In this document: piece by piece, positions 47,876 to 57,369 of the stretch | Layout: each line of letters starts with the position of its first letter | How positions within the stretch are numbered: the first letter of the stretch is position 1 | Assembly: GCA_026552855.1 (NCBI GenBank) | Contig: JAPMTX010000135.1 | Location: 1-64,000 of the forward strand | DNA from: Candidatus Methanoperedens sp. | GTDB taxonomy: Archaea; Halobacteriota; Methanosarcinia; Methanosarcinales; Methanoperedenaceae | DNA: 64,000 nt | Direction: 5' to 3' | The notes under the pieces: generated by a model | Database searches by the model: none | The model's input: only the letters and a program-made list of their open reading frames with translations | What the model was told of the DNA's origin: nothing | Made by a program: the position numbers and the translations under genes

Positions 47876-48301
47876 CTAAGGGATATCCCTTGGGTGATAG
47901 ATTTCTATCCCAACCCGTCCTTTTATTCGCAATAAAAAATCATCTTCGTCCAGAGATACGAGGACAGTATGGTGCTTTAGCGCCGTCTCAAGATAAAGAG
48001 AATCTGTTGCATAAGTTCCGTACAGCGCCCCCGTGTATCCCGTACTGGTGCAGAAATGATTGTCACATATTTCCCATATAGAAACCATACGCCTGAGATT
48101 ATTCTCCTGTGTCTTTCCTGCTTCCATTCCCAGGTATTTTGTTATGTTCCGTATGACCTCGGTCAGACAGATGGTAGGCTCAATTAAATAGAATTCGCCA
48201 TCAGCTACCGCCTGTATTACTCGCTTGCAATCAGCAGAATAAGGCTCGTTCCCTTTTGTTGAGGCGATAAAAACATTGGCATCAATGCAGATTGGTTTCA
48301 T
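47876..48301 (-). CDS. PIN-domain ribonuclease toxin (VapC-like)
   Basis: 141 residues. Acidic quartet: D8 (ICIDANVFIAS), E47 region (TICLTEVIRN), D in ATDSLYLETAL and the final LDEDDFL. It cleaves RNA. ATGA overlap with the antitoxin-like gene upstream. Confidence 0.88.
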   Translation of the reverse strand: MKPICIDANVFIASTKGNEPYSADCKRVIQAVADGEFYLIEPTICLTEVIRNITKYLGMEAGKTQENNLRRMVSIWEICDNHFCTSTGYTGALYGTYATDSLYLETALKHHTVLVSLDEDDFLLRIKGRVGIEIYHPRDIP

Positions 48302-48519
48302 TCATTGTGTCTCCTGTCCTTTTTCGTCATCTCAAGGACAGAAGAGGCTGTTTTTGGCCATTCCTTTTCGAGTTTTTTTGCTTCAGCAAGCCATGCTCTG
48401 GCTGCCGATTTAGCCTCCTCTCCTTTTATTCGGCTGCCGCTTTCCAGAACCATCTTTCTGAGGTCATGGATTTGTTCGTCTATGGATGCTATTTTCTCGA
48501 TAATTTCTCCATCTGTCAT
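48298..48519 (-). CDS. Small antitoxin-like partner of the PIN gene
   Basis: 73 residues, all helical and charged, with a coiled-coil-like IIEKIASIDEQIHDLRKMV. No DNA-binding fold is seen. Position and overlap mark it as the antitoxin. A TATA-like TATTTAAA lies upstream on the minus strand at ~48545. Confidence 0.7.
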   Translation of the reverse strand: MTDGEIIEKIASIDEQIHDLRKMVLESGSRIKGEEAKSAARAWLAEAKKLEKEWPKTASSVLEMTKKDRRHNE

Positions 48520-48613
48520 GCATCTTATTTTTATTTTTTTGGTTTAAATAGTTGCTTGAGCTCATGAGTATCCTTCAGTCACCATCCCCGTACTATACAT
48601 GAGGAAAGTATTT

Positions 48614-49399
48614 TTAACCCCTCCCCGCCCTCGTCCCCTCCTTCAATTCCCCAGCCAGCGCCTCAAGCCGCTGCTCCACATCCTTTCTGCTCGCGATGAT
48701 TTCCACGAACGCAGAGCCCACGATCACTCCTTCCGCGCCCGCCCGGATTATTTCAGCAGCCTGCTTCCCGCTCGATATACCGAATCCCACCGCTCTGGGC
48801 GTCCGGGTCTTCACCCTCCCGATGAGTTCGCGCGTCGAGCCTGCGACATCAGCCCGCGCACCCGTGACGCCGAGGCGCGCCACAAGATAGATGAACCCGG
48901 TTCCCTGCGCCAGTATCCGCTCCATCCTGGCTTCGGTCGTGGTGGGAGCCACAAGGAATATCAGGTCAATGCCGTGTTTTTTACACAGCCCTGCAAGCTC
49001 CCCGGCTTCCTCTGCCGGCAGGTCCGGGACTATAATGCCTGATATCCCGGATGATGCGCAATCCTGAACGAATCTCTCAAGCCCTCTTTTGAACAGGAGG
49101 TTATAGTAGGTCATTACGACAAGCGGGATATTGACCTTGAGGGAGCGAACGAGCTTGAAATAAGCATCAGGCGTCATTCCACCGTTCAGCGCCCGTTCTA
49201 TGCCCGCCTGGATGGTCGGACCGTCAGCAACAGGGTCGGAGAAAGGCATTCCGAGTTCAATGATGTCAGCGCCGCCCTTTATGAGCGATACCACGTACCT
49301 CTTCGTATCCTCAGGCGTGGGGTCGCCAGCGCAGATATAGGCGATGAGCGCGCCTTCGTTCTTCTTCTGAAGTTCTTTGAACTTCTCATTAATTCTCAT
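48614..49399 (-). CDS. trpA: Tryptophan synthase alpha subunit
   Basis: 261 residues. Barrel with the catalytic motif [18 protein letters not shown] and ends [25 protein letters not shown]. It cleaves indole-3-glycerol phosphate to indole, passed to TrpB. 11-bp overlap with trpB. Confidence 0.97.
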   Translation of the reverse strand: MRINEKFKELQKKNEGALIAYICAGDPTPEDTKRYVVSLIKGGADIIELGMPFSDPVADGPTIQAGIERALNGGMTPDAYFKLVRSLKVNIPLVVMTYYNLLFKRGLERFVQDCASSGISGIIVPDLPAEEAGELAGLCKKHGIDLIFLVAPTTTEARMERILAQGTGFIYLVARLGVTGARADVAGSTRELIGRVKTRTPRAVGFGISSGKQAAEIIRAGAEGVIVGSAFVEIIASRKDVEQRLEALAGELKEGTRAGRG

Positions 49400-50585
49400 G
49401 TTTTACCCCCAGCACGGTCTCAAGGTCTTTATCGCCTCTACCCGATATGTTTATTACGACAACATCGCCCAGCTCTCCTGATGCTGCGGCTTTTTTGACG
49501 TACGCGACCGCATGCGATGACTCAAGAGCGGGGATTATGCCCTCAAGCCTGCACAGGTCGTGGAATGCCTCAAGCGCCTCGCTATCCAGCGAATAGCAGG
49601 GCTTTATCCTTCCGATATCAGCCAGGTACGCAAGCTCAGGACCGACACCCGCATAATCCAGCCCTGCGGCTATCGAGCTTGATTCCAGTATCTGCCCGTA
49701 TTTATTCTGTAACACCTTTGTGCGCGCTCCGTGAAGCACGCCCTCCTCGCCCGCGCACAGCGTGGCTGAATGCAGCGCCTCTTTATCCGTAGATTTCAAG
49801 CCGCCGCCGCCCGCCTCGACTGCGAAAAGCGCCACGTCATCGTCGCCTATGAACGGATGGAATATTCCCATCGCGTTGCTGCCCCCGCCCGTGCACGCCA
49901 CGATGGAGTCCGGGAACCTGCCTTCCTTCCCCATTATCTGCGTGCGCACCTCTTTCCCGATGACGCTCTGGAAATCGCGCACCATCATGGGATAGGGATG
50001 CGGTCCGACCACCGAACCTATCATGTAGTGCGTGGTCTCAACGTTCGCGACCCAGTCGCGCATCGCTTCGTTGATAGCATCCTTCAGTGTCTGCGAGCCG
50101 CTCCTTACAGGTATCACCTTTGCGCCCATGAGTTCCATCCTGTAAACGTTCATGCGCTGGCGCACAGTATCCTTGGCGCCCATGTAAACCTCGGTACTTA
50201 TCCCGAAGGCTGCGCCTGCCATTGCGCACGCTGTTCCGTGCTGCCCCGCGCCCGTTTCTGCGATTATCCTTTTTTTGCCCATGTACTTCGTCAGAAGCGC
50301 CTGCCCGAGCGTGTTGTTGAGTTTATGCGCGCCGCCGTGCACAAGGTCCTCGCGCTTCAGGTAGATCTTTGTCCCGTATTCCTTGCTCAACCGCTTTGCG
50401 TGATACAGAGGAGATGGGCGCCCGCCGAAATCCCTGAGATAATAGTTCAGCTCCTCATTGAAAACAGCATCATCTTTGTACCTCTCGTACTGTTCTGTCA
50501 GCTCTTCAAGCGCAGGCATCAATACTTCAGGCACGAACTGCCCGCCGTATTTGCCGAATTTGGTTAAACCGGGTTCCTGTTTCAT
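49389..50585 (-). CDS. trpB: Tryptophan synthase beta subunit
   Basis: 398 residues, TrpB1 type. PLP lysine in [26 protein letters not shown], and the phosphate loop [10 protein letters not shown]. It joins indole with serine. Middle gene of trpCBA. Confidence 0.97.
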   Translation of the reverse strand: MKQEPGLTKFGKYGGQFVPEVLMPALEELTEQYERYKDDAVFNEELNYYLRDFGGRPSPLYHAKRLSKEYGTKIYLKREDLVHGGAHKLNNTLGQALLTKYMGKKRIIAETGAGQHGTACAMAGAAFGISTEVYMGAKDTVRQRMNVYRMELMGAKVIPVRSGSQTLKDAINEAMRDWVANVETTHYMIGSVVGPHPYPMMVRDFQSVIGKEVRTQIMGKEGRFPDSIVACTGGGSNAMGIFHPFIGDDDVALFAVEAGGGGLKSTDKEALHSATLCAGEEGVLHGARTKVLQNKYGQILESSSIAAGLDYAGVGPELAYLADIGRIKPCYSLDSEALEAFHDLCRLEGIIPALESSHAVAYVKKAAASGELGDVVVINISGRGDKDLETVLGVKHEN

Positions 50586-50590
50586 AGCTT

Positions 50591-51352
50591 CTATCTTCCG
50601 TTCAATGCATGTACTAGCTCGTAAGTCTTTTCGTAAATATTCCCCTGCATGATAGATGTTCCTATAAGTATCGCATCCGCCCCAGCCTCCATCATGCGGA
50701 CTGCTTCCTGCGGCGTGGATATGCCGCTCTCGCTTATGATTATCCTGCCGCTTACAAGGGGCGCAAGCTTCTCGGTGGTGGATATGTCAACCTTCATTGT
50801 CGTTAAATCCCTGTTGTTGATCCCTATGATGCAGGCGCGGGTCGAGAGGGCATTCTCCAGCTCCATCCCGTTGTGCACCTCAACAAGAGGTTCCCTGCCG
50901 TAAGAGATAGCCTCATTCACAAAATCATCCAGTCTTTCGCCAAGAATCCCGGCGATGAGCAATATCATATCGCTCTCAGCCTCGAATATCTGGGCTTTAT
51001 CGATGATGAAATCCTTCCTCAGCACAGGGATTTTTACAGCTCTTCTCGCCGCATTCAGGTTCTCAATGCTGCCTTTAAAAAACTGCGGCTCTGTCAGTAC
51101 GGAGATAGCGGCAGCGCCAGCAGCTTCCATCTGCCCTGCGATCTCAGCAGCGTCCTGCGGCGTCACTGTTCTAATAAACCTTGTCGGGGATGAGGGTTTG
51201 ACTTCAGTGATTACAGGGATCAGATCATGCTGTTTCGAGGCTTTTATGCTTTCGCTGAAACTCCGTGCGTCTACTCTTCTTTTTTTATTTTCCGGGAGAG
51301 TTTGAACCCTCTTTTTCGTTGATTCAAGTATCTCATTGATTATCCGGTGCAT
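50591..51352 (-). CDS. trpC: Indole-3-glycerol phosphate synthase
   Basis: 253 residues. [14 protein letters not shown] carries the catalytic E and K, with [19 protein letters not shown] and the glycine-rich phosphate site ISESGIS. First gene of trpCBA; no trpE, G, D or F in the window. Confidence 0.96.
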   Translation of the reverse strand: MHRIINEILESTKKRVQTLPENKKRRVDARSFSESIKASKQHDLIPVITEVKPSSPTRFIRTVTPQDAAEIAGQMEAAGAAAISVLTEPQFFKGSIENLNAARRAVKIPVLRKDFIIDKAQIFEAESDMILLIAGILGERLDDFVNEAISYGREPLVEVHNGMELENALSTRACIIGINNRDLTTMKVDISTTEKLAPLVSGRIIISESGISTPQEAVRMMEAGADAILIGTSIMQGNIYEKTYELVHALNGR

Positions 51353-51368
51353 AAGTATCCTGTTTGAT

Positions 51369-51414
51369 TGTACGTTTTAGTACATTGATGTACAATTATG
51401 TTCGTCGTATATAA
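51369..51414 (-). promoter_or_regulatory. trp promoter with three helically phased GTAC operators
   Basis: TTATATACG at ~51406-51414 is the minus-strand TATA box. TGTACG, AGTACA and TGTACA (51369, 51379, 51389) are spaced exactly 10 bp and cover the expected start site. TGTACA is the TRP box bound by TrpY in Methanothermobacter; the match is to that known sequence, while a TrpY gene is not in the window. Confidence 0.65.
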
Positions 51415-51446
51415 GGGTTATGGAATTGTCCGTATCTGCTATAATA

Positions 51447-52262
51447 TTATGCAAAAACATACCCTTCAAGGCAATAATTTTTACCATCCTTCACGGTAAA
51501 GTTTTTGCGACTTGCACAAAATGTTGAGTAAGCTGCAATAATGCTGTCAAGAGCATCGCCGCCAGCATTGTTTAAAGCAATAGTACGAATCGAGCCCGGT
51601 ATCGATATATTTGTATTAAGTTTATCGATAATTTGTTCGCGTGCCTCGAAATGCGTATCCGTGTTATGCTTATATGAAAGGGGCTTCCCTGGATGCCACA
51701 ATTTCTTCAATGTAGAAGCCGGGCATATTTCTATAACTATGGTTTTTCCATTCTCTACATTCTGCATTGGTAAGATTCGTGCCTGATCGGCGCTCACCAG
51801 TGGGTAGAGTATATCATGAATTCCATAGTAGGTCTGATAATAAATCCTGAGATTGTATGGTGAGAATGGGGTTTTACTCTTTATATCTGTGGTTCGTTTC
51901 AGTTCAGGTTCATGATATATTTTGCATGCATCTCTGAACTTCTTGAGGTTTGGGTAATTTTCAGGAAAGTGCCGTACAAAGTCCTCCCAGCTGCTCTCTT
52001 TGACCAGCTTTTTTGGCAATCCGAAAGGAAAATCAAGACCGAAGGCGCAATCCTTCTCACTTGCGATAAAATCTCGAAGCGACCTGAGGCATGCATCGAG
52101 TCTGTCTGTGCCCAGAGAATCTTTACCTCTTTCACATTTTTCAATATGCAATACACCTTCTTTAATTATGCCACTGGCTATCCATATCTTCTTGCCTGCA
52201 TCCTTCGCACCGCTAAAATCTACGCCATATATCCTGCGTGGTAAACCCTGTGACTCTATCAT
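51447..52262 (-). CDS. DUF429 protein, RNase H-like fold
   Basis: 271 residues from ATG 52262 (AAGGAGGAATTTG upstream). Motifs YGVDFSGAKDAGKKIW and CAFGLDFPFGLP, typical of DUF429 proteins, predicted nucleases. Function unknown. Monocistronic or with the small membrane protein upstream. Confidence 0.8.
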   Translation of the reverse strand: MIESQGLPRRIYGVDFSGAKDAGKKIWIASGIIKEGVLHIEKCERGKDSLGTDRLDACLRSLRDFIASEKDCAFGLDFPFGLPKKLVKESSWEDFVRHFPENYPNLKKFRDACKIYHEPELKRTTDIKSKTPFSPYNLRIYYQTYYGIHDILYPLVSADQARILPMQNVENGKTIVIEICPASTLKKLWHPGKPLSYKHNTDTHFEAREQIIDKLNTNISIPGSIRTIALNNAGGDALDSIIAAYSTFCASRKNFTVKDGKNYCLEGYVFA

Positions 52263-52285
52263 CAAATTCCTCCTTCAAATATATT

Positions 52286-52525
52286 TTATAATATCGACCT
52301 TAAACCAAGCCAGAGCAGCAGGACTCCAAGAGCCATTTCAGTAAATTTTATTCTCCGCAGTATCCCTGGCGGTAATGCAGAGATACGTTCAATGAAGTTA
52401 CCATATGCTTTCGGCGTGTACTCTAGGCCCCACAGCATATAACGGTTCCCAAGGATTATCGATAAAAGAGAATCTAGCAGCAGGAACACAGCAACCGCGA
52501 TTAAAACTATTTCGGCAAGTCTCAT
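52286..52525 (-). CDS. Small two-helix membrane protein
   Basis: 79 residues with helices at ~4-24 (IVLIAVAVFLLLDSLLSII) and ~62-77 (MALGVLLLWLGLRSIL). No family recognised. Lies 23 bp upstream of DUF429 on the same strand. Confidence 0.55.
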   Translation of the reverse strand: MRLAEIVLIAVAVFLLLDSLLSIILGNRYMLWGLEYTPKAYGNFIERISALPPGILRRIKFTEMALGVLLLWLGLRSIL

Positions 52526-52644
52526 AATCCTACTTCCTTTTATTTTTACAATATTGGAATCTTTTTTTGAAAACGTGATGTTATAAGTTCCAGTAGGTAT
52601 ATATCTGATTGAGTATAACTCAAACCCCCTGTTCAGGTGATACT

Positions 52645-52824
52645 ATGAATTTTATTGTGAAGGGAACTTTCAAAGCCGGAGAGAAAAGGGAACGGTTCAC
52701 GAAAACTGTCACATCCCAGAATAAAAATAATGCACTGGAAAAAGCCTATTCATTGATCGGGAGCGAGCACGGACTGAAGCGCTACCTGATAAAGATCGAA
52801 TCTGTAGAAGAGGCAAAAGCATGA
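52645..52824 (+). CDS. rpl18a: Large ribosomal subunit protein L18Ae/LX
   Basis: 59 residues from ATG 52645 in GGTGATACTATG. VKGTFKAGEKRERFTKTV and ALEKAYSLIGSEH match archaeal LX. First gene of the conserved rpl18a-pfdA-ftsY block. Confidence 0.93.
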   Translation: MNFIVKGTFKAGEKRERFTKTVTSQNKNNALEKAYSLIGSEHGLKRYLIKIESVEEAKA

Positions 52825-53267
52825 GCGATGAGAAACTGACACAGCAGCAGCTTCAGGAGCTGGCGGCAAGGCATCAGCAGTACCAGTACCAGGCAGAATC
52901 AATAGCGCAGCAGATTAACATGCTGAAGTTAACTCTTAAAGACCTTGAGACCGCGCTGACCACGATAACAGCATTAAAAGACATTCCTGCAGGAAACGAG
53001 GTGCTTGTACCTGTAGGTTTCGGCTCGTTCGTCAATGCTACCCTTTCCACCCCTGATAAAGTCGTAATAGGGATTGGAGCCGGGGTGAGCGTCGAGAAGA
53101 AAACGGATGATGCAAAAGCCATACTTGAGAAAAGGAAAGATGAGCTTAATAAATATTATGAGCAGTTGAACAGCGCGTTCACAAAGCTTGCCACAGAGTT
53201 GCAGGGCATAGAGGGAATCCTGCAGAAGTATACTGCCCAGACCCAGCAGCCCATGAGCGCCGAATAA
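52821..53267 (+). CDS. pfdA: Prefoldin alpha subunit
   Basis: 148 residues: two long coiled coils (QQLQELAARHQQYQYQAESI; KRKDELNKYYEQLNSAF) around a beta hairpin GNEVLVPVGFGSFVNATL. Transfers unfolded proteins to the thermosome. ATGA overlap with rpl18a. Confidence 0.95.
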   Translation: MSDEKLTQQQLQELAARHQQYQYQAESIAQQINMLKLTLKDLETALTTITALKDIPAGNEVLVPVGFGSFVNATLSTPDKVVIGIGAGVSVEKKTDDAKAILEKRKDELNKYYEQLNSAFTKLATELQGIEGILQKYTAQTQQPMSAE

Positions 53268-53269
53268 GA

Positions 53270-53283
53270 CCCCGCATACGGGG
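53270..53283 (+). terminator. Short GC-rich hairpin before ftsY
   Basis: CCCCG-CATA-CGGGG, 3 bp after the pfdA stop, with the same flanks (TAAGAC before, TATCAG after) as the palindrome at 14843. May attenuate or process the transcript rather than end it. Confidence 0.4.
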
Positions 53284-53296
53284 GTTATCAGGAGAT

Positions 53297-54343
53297 ATGT
53301 TCGATAAGCTGAAAGAGAAGCTTGGCGGTTTTAAGAAGGTCCTTGGTGGCGCAATAGAGGAAAAAGAGAAGGAAGCCGTAAAGACCGTACCTGAAGCCGC
53401 TGTTAAGAAAGAAGCGACTGAGCCTGCAGTACCTTCCGAAGCTCGCGCCCCTGAAAAGGTCGGCGTGTTCGATAAGATAAAAGCAGCAGTCCTTGAGCAG
53501 GAGTTCATTATCGATGAGAAAAGCATCAGGGACCATCTGTGGGAGCTTGAGATGGCGCTTCTTGAAAGCGATGTTGCGCTGCCTGTGGCTGAGACGATAG
53601 TAGAGACCGTAAGGTCTGAGCTTGTGGGCAGCAGGCGGAAGATCGGCTCTGATACAGGCAGTATAGTTGAGGCAGCGCTCCGCAGGGCGATACTGAAAGT
53701 GATCGCGGTCGATTCCTTTGATTTTGATGAGTTCATCAAGAAATCCGGCAAACCTGTAAGTATTGTCTTCGTCGGAGTTAACGGCACAGGGAAGACAACG
53801 ACGATAGCAAAAATGGCAGAGCGGCAGAAGGAGCAGGGCTATTCTGTGGTAATAGCTGCCGGGGATACCTTCCGCGCTGGAGCCATAGAGCAGATAGAGC
53901 GGCATGCCGACGCCCTTGGTATAAAGCTCGTAAAGCACCAGGAAGGGGCTGACCCTGCGGCTGTGATTTACGACGCGATACAGTTCGCAAAGTCAAAGCA
54001 CAAGGATATCGTGCTTGCAGATACAGCAGGCAGGATGCATACCAACATCAACCTCATGGACCAGTTAAAGAAAATATGCAGGGTGAACAAACCCGACCTT
54101 ATTATTTTTGTTGACGAGGCTGTGGCAGGGAACGATGCTGTGGAGCGCGCCAAGCTGTTCAACAGTGCTGTATCCTTTAACGGCAGCATACTCACCAAAC
54201 AGGATGCAGATGCAAAAGGCGGAGCAGCAATATCGATAGCGTATACAACTGGCAAGCCCATACTGTTCCTGGGAATTGGTCAGAGCTATAAGGATTTGAT
54301 AAAGTTCGACCCGCAGTGGCTGCTTGACAGGTTATTTGAATGA
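53297..54343 (+). CDS. ftsY: Signal recognition particle receptor FtsY
   Basis: 348 residues, AGGAGAT upstream. An acidic/basic N-terminal A domain, then NG domain: FVGVNGTGKTTTIAKMA (G1), DTAGRMHTN (G3), TKQDADAKGG (G4) and LGIGQSYKDLIKFD. GTPase that docks SRP-ribosome complexes at the membrane. Confidence 0.97.
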   Translation: MFDKLKEKLGGFKKVLGGAIEEKEKEAVKTVPEAAVKKEATEPAVPSEARAPEKVGVFDKIKAAVLEQEFIIDEKSIRDHLWELEMALLESDVALPVAETIVETVRSELVGSRRKIGSDTGSIVEAALRRAILKVIAVDSFDFDEFIKKSGKPVSIVFVGVNGTGKTTTIAKMAERQKEQGYSVVIAAGDTFRAGAIEQIERHADALGIKLVKHQEGADPAAVIYDAIQFAKSKHKDIVLADTAGRMHTNINLMDQLKKICRVNKPDLIIFVDEAVAGNDAVERAKLFNSAVSFNGSILTKQDADAKGGAAISIAYTTGKPILFLGIGQSYKDLIKFDPQWLLDRLFE

Positions 54344-54373
54344 CCTCGTACATATATAAGCCGTTCCATAAGT

Positions 54374-54389
54374 TTCGTACAAAAACGAA
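54374..54389 (+). promoter_or_regulatory. MsvR-type operator
   Basis: TTCGTA-CAAA-AACGAA matches the published MsvR box TTCGTA-N4-TACGAA except for one base. TTTATATTA (TATA) follows at ~54395 and the regulator's ATG at 54423, so the site fits autoregulation. Confidence 0.7.
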
Positions 54390-54422
54390 CAGTATTTATA
54401 TTACTACGGCTATTTAGAAATC

Positions 54423-55178
54423 ATGGGTCATGTTCGGAATACTATGATTTTCTCTACGGAGAGCGGCATAGTGGCTCTGGATAGCCCTGTTAAGCTGAAA
54501 ATACTTGAGCTCCTGAGGAACGGAGCAACGTCTTTTGACGAACTCGTTGAGCAGTCCGATAAAGCCAAATCCACGATATCGGTACATCTGGATGACCTTC
54601 AGGAGTTAAACCTGATACAGGAAAAAACGTTCCCTAACGATAAGCGTAAGAAATATTTTGTGATGAACTCCATATGCCTTGCTTACTCAGAGCCGCCCCT
54701 GCGGAGGCAGTACAGCGAGCATTTAAATAACTTTGCCTTTCCTGAGGCGGACGGTGAAGCTTTTATGACGCACCTTTTCCATACGGTCAGGTTCGGCATG
54801 GAGGCATACGGCTTTGATCCGAGACCCATCATGAAACGGCTGGGGAACGATGTGGGAGTAAAGATCGGGCAGAAATTCAGGGCTGATGATTATGATGGGG
54901 TTTTGAACGAACTCTCTTCTTTCTGGAAAGAAAATAAACTCGGGAACATGAGGATAATCCAGAGCGGCGACCCTGCGATCCTTATTAATAACTGCTATCA
55001 CTGCGGCAAGATGCCGAACGTGGGGAAAACGCTGTGCTCCATGGACGAGGGGATTATCGAGGGAGTATTCGCAAGCAGGCTAAACATGCGCTGCTCTGTG
55101 AAGGAGACCGAGTGCTATGGGACAGGGCATAACCACTGCAAGTTCGTGGTGGAAAAGGGCGGAAAACCGAAAAAGTAA
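54423..55178 (+). CDS. msvR: MsvR-type redox-sensing HTH-V4R regulator
   Basis: 251 residues. ArsR-like winged helix (~15-80: VKLKILELLRNGATSFDELVE, STISVHLDDLQELNLI), then a V4R domain rich in cysteines (NCYHCGKMPNVGKTLC, NMRCSVKETECYGTGHNHCKF). V4R cysteines in MsvR sense oxidation and control DNA binding. Family is known from methanogens, which supports the organism assignment. Confidence 0.88.
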   Translation: MGHVRNTMIFSTESGIVALDSPVKLKILELLRNGATSFDELVEQSDKAKSTISVHLDDLQELNLIQEKTFPNDKRKKYFVMNSICLAYSEPPLRRQYSEHLNNFAFPEADGEAFMTHLFHTVRFGMEAYGFDPRPIMKRLGNDVGVKIGQKFRADDYDGVLNELSSFWKENKLGNMRIIQSGDPAILINNCYHCGKMPNVGKTLCSMDEGIIEGVFASRLNMRCSVKETECYGTGHNHCKFVVEKGGKPKK

Positions 55179-55218
55179 GCTGTATAGACCGCCCCGACTG
55201 GTATGCCTGCGGCTGCCT

Positions 55219-55395
55219 CTAAACATTTTTCAGTATATAATCAAGTGCGTCCTTCAGATCGCTTATAATTCCTACCACGTAGCCGGGAATGCTGAATATA
55301 ACCGGCTGTGCACGGTCCCACCACAGCGGGACAGACAAGCCTCCCAGCATGATGAACAGCAGCAGGAAGATTACTATTATCTGGCTTAGTTTCAT
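55219..55395 (-). CDS. Small membrane protein
   Basis: 58 residues from ATG 55395 (MKLSQIIVIFLLLFIMLGGL); one or two helices and a conserved-looking VPLWWDRAQPVIFSIPGYV. Unknown function. The 10-bp repeat array lies just upstream. Confidence 0.45.
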   Translation of the reverse strand: MKLSQIIVIFLLLFIMLGGLSVPLWWDRAQPVIFSIPGYVVGIISDLKDALDYILKNV

Positions 55396-55433
55396 AATTA
55401 TAATACTCATAATTAAGGTTATTAAACTTAGCG

Positions 55434-55483
55434 ATAGTTTCCAACAGTTTAGAACAGTTCTGGATAGTTTGGAATAGTTCAGG
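55434..55483. promoter_or_regulatory. Five helically phased 10-bp repeats
   Basis: ATAGTTTCCA, ACAGTTTAGA, ACAGTTCTGG, ATAGTTTGGA, ATAGTTCAGG, head to tail with no gaps, consensus A(T/C)AGTTYNGR. One unit per DNA turn suggests a cooperative protein array upstream of the small membrane protein. Confidence 0.5.
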
Positions 55484-55558
55484 AGGATTTTATATTTACT
55501 GAATATATAACAAACATTACAATTGATTCGTGAAAATCCTGATTATCACCTCCGTGTT

Positions 55559-55605
55559 CTCTGTGCCTCAGTGGCTTCAGAAAGAATTTGCACTGAGGCA
55601 CAGAG
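55559..55605. repeat. 15-bp perfect inverted repeat element
   Basis: CTCTGTGCCTCAGTG and CACTGAGGCACAGAG (55591) with a 17-nt loop; the core is shared with the nested element at 22784. Sits in the gap after the small membrane protein promoter and before the argJ end. Confidence 0.7.
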
Positions 55606-55709
55606 GCGCAGAGACTATCGCGATGAGCACATCAAAAGCTAACCTCTTATCTCCAATTTCCGTATTCTATTCTATAAATTTTCTAAGTCTTTCTGCAAAT
55701 ACTGTAACT

Positions 55710-56885
55710 TCAGGTCGTATACATCGCATTGATCTTCACGTAATCATAAGTCAGGTCGCAGCCCCACGCTGTCGCCTCGTGATCCCCAAGACCGATGTCC
55801 ACCTCAATAACTATCTCGCCTCCCGCCATGATGCCTTTTAGCGCCTCAAGCTTCCCCTCCACTATCCTGCCGGAATCGACAAGCGTGACCTCCTCGTTAT
55901 CGTTCGAGAATTTCAGGGATATCCTGTCCTGATCTACCTCTGCGCCTGAGTACCCTGCGGCTGCCACTACCCTACCCCAGTTCGGGTCTTTCCCGTATAT
56001 CGCGGTCTTAACAAGTGGAGACCGCACTATTGCCTTGGCTGCAAGCCTTGCATCGTTCTCTGTGAGCGCGCCTTTTACCCTGGCTTCTATCAGTCTTGTT
56101 GCGCCCTCGCCGTCTTTTGCTATCATCCTTGCAAGGCTGATGCACACTGAATCAAGTCCTTCCTGGAACTCCTCTTCGCCGCAGTCCCGGTAGCCTGTGG
56201 CTGTGAGCAGCGCCATGTCGTTGGTGCTTGTATCCCCGTCCACCACCACCATGTTGAAGCTCTTATCCACCGCCCTCCTGAGACAGATATCAAGGATTTT
56301 CTTCGGTATCTTCGCATCCGTATACAGGAACGCAAGCATCGTACCCATTTTCGGCTCTATCATCCCCGAACCTTTCGCGATCCCGGCGACGCGAACGCCA
56401 TTATCAAGTTCTACAGCCACCTCTTTCATCGCCGTATCAGTTGTCATTATGGCGTGGGCGCAGGCTCTGCCTGCTTCTTCCGTATCTGAGAGGCGGCTGA
56501 ACACCTCATCAAGCTGACCTGCTACCACCGCTTTATCAAGGTACCTTCCGATAACACCCGTGGAAGCGACGCCTATTTCTTCCGGCTTGCATCCGAGCCT
56601 CTCTGCCAGTATCCCTGCCATCCACTGTGCATCAAGTATGCCCCTTTCGCCAGTGAAAGCGTTGGCGCACCCGCTGTTGGCTATGACAGCCTTAAGCTCA
56701 TTTTTCTTGAGCGCCTGCCGGGTAATGATAAGCGGGGCTGCTATCACCCTGTTACGCGTGAAAACGCCTGCCGAAGCCGGACCGGGGGTATCCGCTACCA
56801 TGATGGCAAGACCGTTCTTTCCCTGCTTTATCCCGCCTGCCCTCACTCCCCTCACCGCGCAGATGCCGCCCTCGATACGCTTCAT
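55710..56885 (-). CDS. argJ: Glutamate N-acetyltransferase / amino-acid acetyltransferase ArgJ
   Basis: 391 residues. Self-cleavage Thr in VVDGDTSTNDMALL; IYGKDPNWGRVVAAAGYS and the final WGCDLTYDYVKINAMYTT. Recycles the acetyl group from acetylornithine to glutamate. Operon argC-CBS-argJ. Confidence 0.96.
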   Translation of the reverse strand: MKRIEGGICAVRGVRAGGIKQGKNGLAIMVADTPGPASAGVFTRNRVIAAPLIITRQALKKNELKAVIANSGCANAFTGERGILDAQWMAGILAERLGCKPEEIGVASTGVIGRYLDKAVVAGQLDEVFSRLSDTEEAGRACAHAIMTTDTAMKEVAVELDNGVRVAGIAKGSGMIEPKMGTMLAFLYTDAKIPKKILDICLRRAVDKSFNMVVVDGDTSTNDMALLTATGYRDCGEEEFQEGLDSVCISLARMIAKDGEGATRLIEARVKGALTENDARLAAKAIVRSPLVKTAIYGKDPNWGRVVAAAGYSGAEVDQDRISLKFSNDNEEVTLVDSGRIVEGKLEALKGIMAGGEIVIEVDIGLGDHEATAWGCDLTYDYVKINAMYTT

Positions 56886-56889
56886 GATC

Positions 56890-57360
56890 TCATTCCGCTG
56901 AAGTTATACCGCGTATTATATCGCTTCTTGCGACGATTCCCACCAGCTTCCCGTTCTCTATTACCGGCAGCCGGTTAACCTTATGCCTGACCATCTCCTC
57001 CGATGCTTCCTCCAGGCTGTTCTCGGGCGATATCGAGTGGACGGTTTTTTTCATGATACTCCTGACAGGCTTTAGCTTTGCCTCTTCAAGAACCAGTTTG
57101 AATTCTTCAAATCTCGCCAGGCTTCTTAGAGGGACCTCAATCACTTCCAGAGGGCTTGGGAGCCACAACTCCCCTTTGAACTCAGGTATTTTGAACAGCT
57201 TGAGCAGGTCGGTCTCGGAAACAACACCTACAACTTTTCCATTCTCAACTACAGGCATGCCGCTTATGTGGTGCTCTTTGAATAGCGTTGAGAGATAACC
57301 CACCGGGTCATCCGGCTTGCATGTAATTACGTCCTTATTCATTACGTCCTTTACTTTCAT
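56890..57360 (-). CDS. CBS-pair protein inside the arg operon
   Basis: 156 residues, two CBS motifs (KDVITCKPDDPVGYLSTLF; TVHSISPENSLEEASEEMV). 4 bp from argJ and 9 bp from argC, so it is probably a ligand-binding regulator of this pathway. Confidence 0.9.
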   Translation of the reverse strand: MKVKDVMNKDVITCKPDDPVGYLSTLFKEHHISGMPVVENGKVVGVVSETDLLKLFKIPEFKGELWLPSPLEVIEVPLRSLARFEEFKLVLEEAKLKPVRSIMKKTVHSISPENSLEEASEEMVRHKVNRLPVIENGKLVGIVARSDIIRGITSAE

Positions 57361-57369
57361 ATCTTAACC

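Noticed and set aside
49770-50567. Long 265-codon plus-strand ORF
   Set aside because: It is exactly antisense to trpB; His/Arg/Ala-rich composition is typical of a shadow frame.
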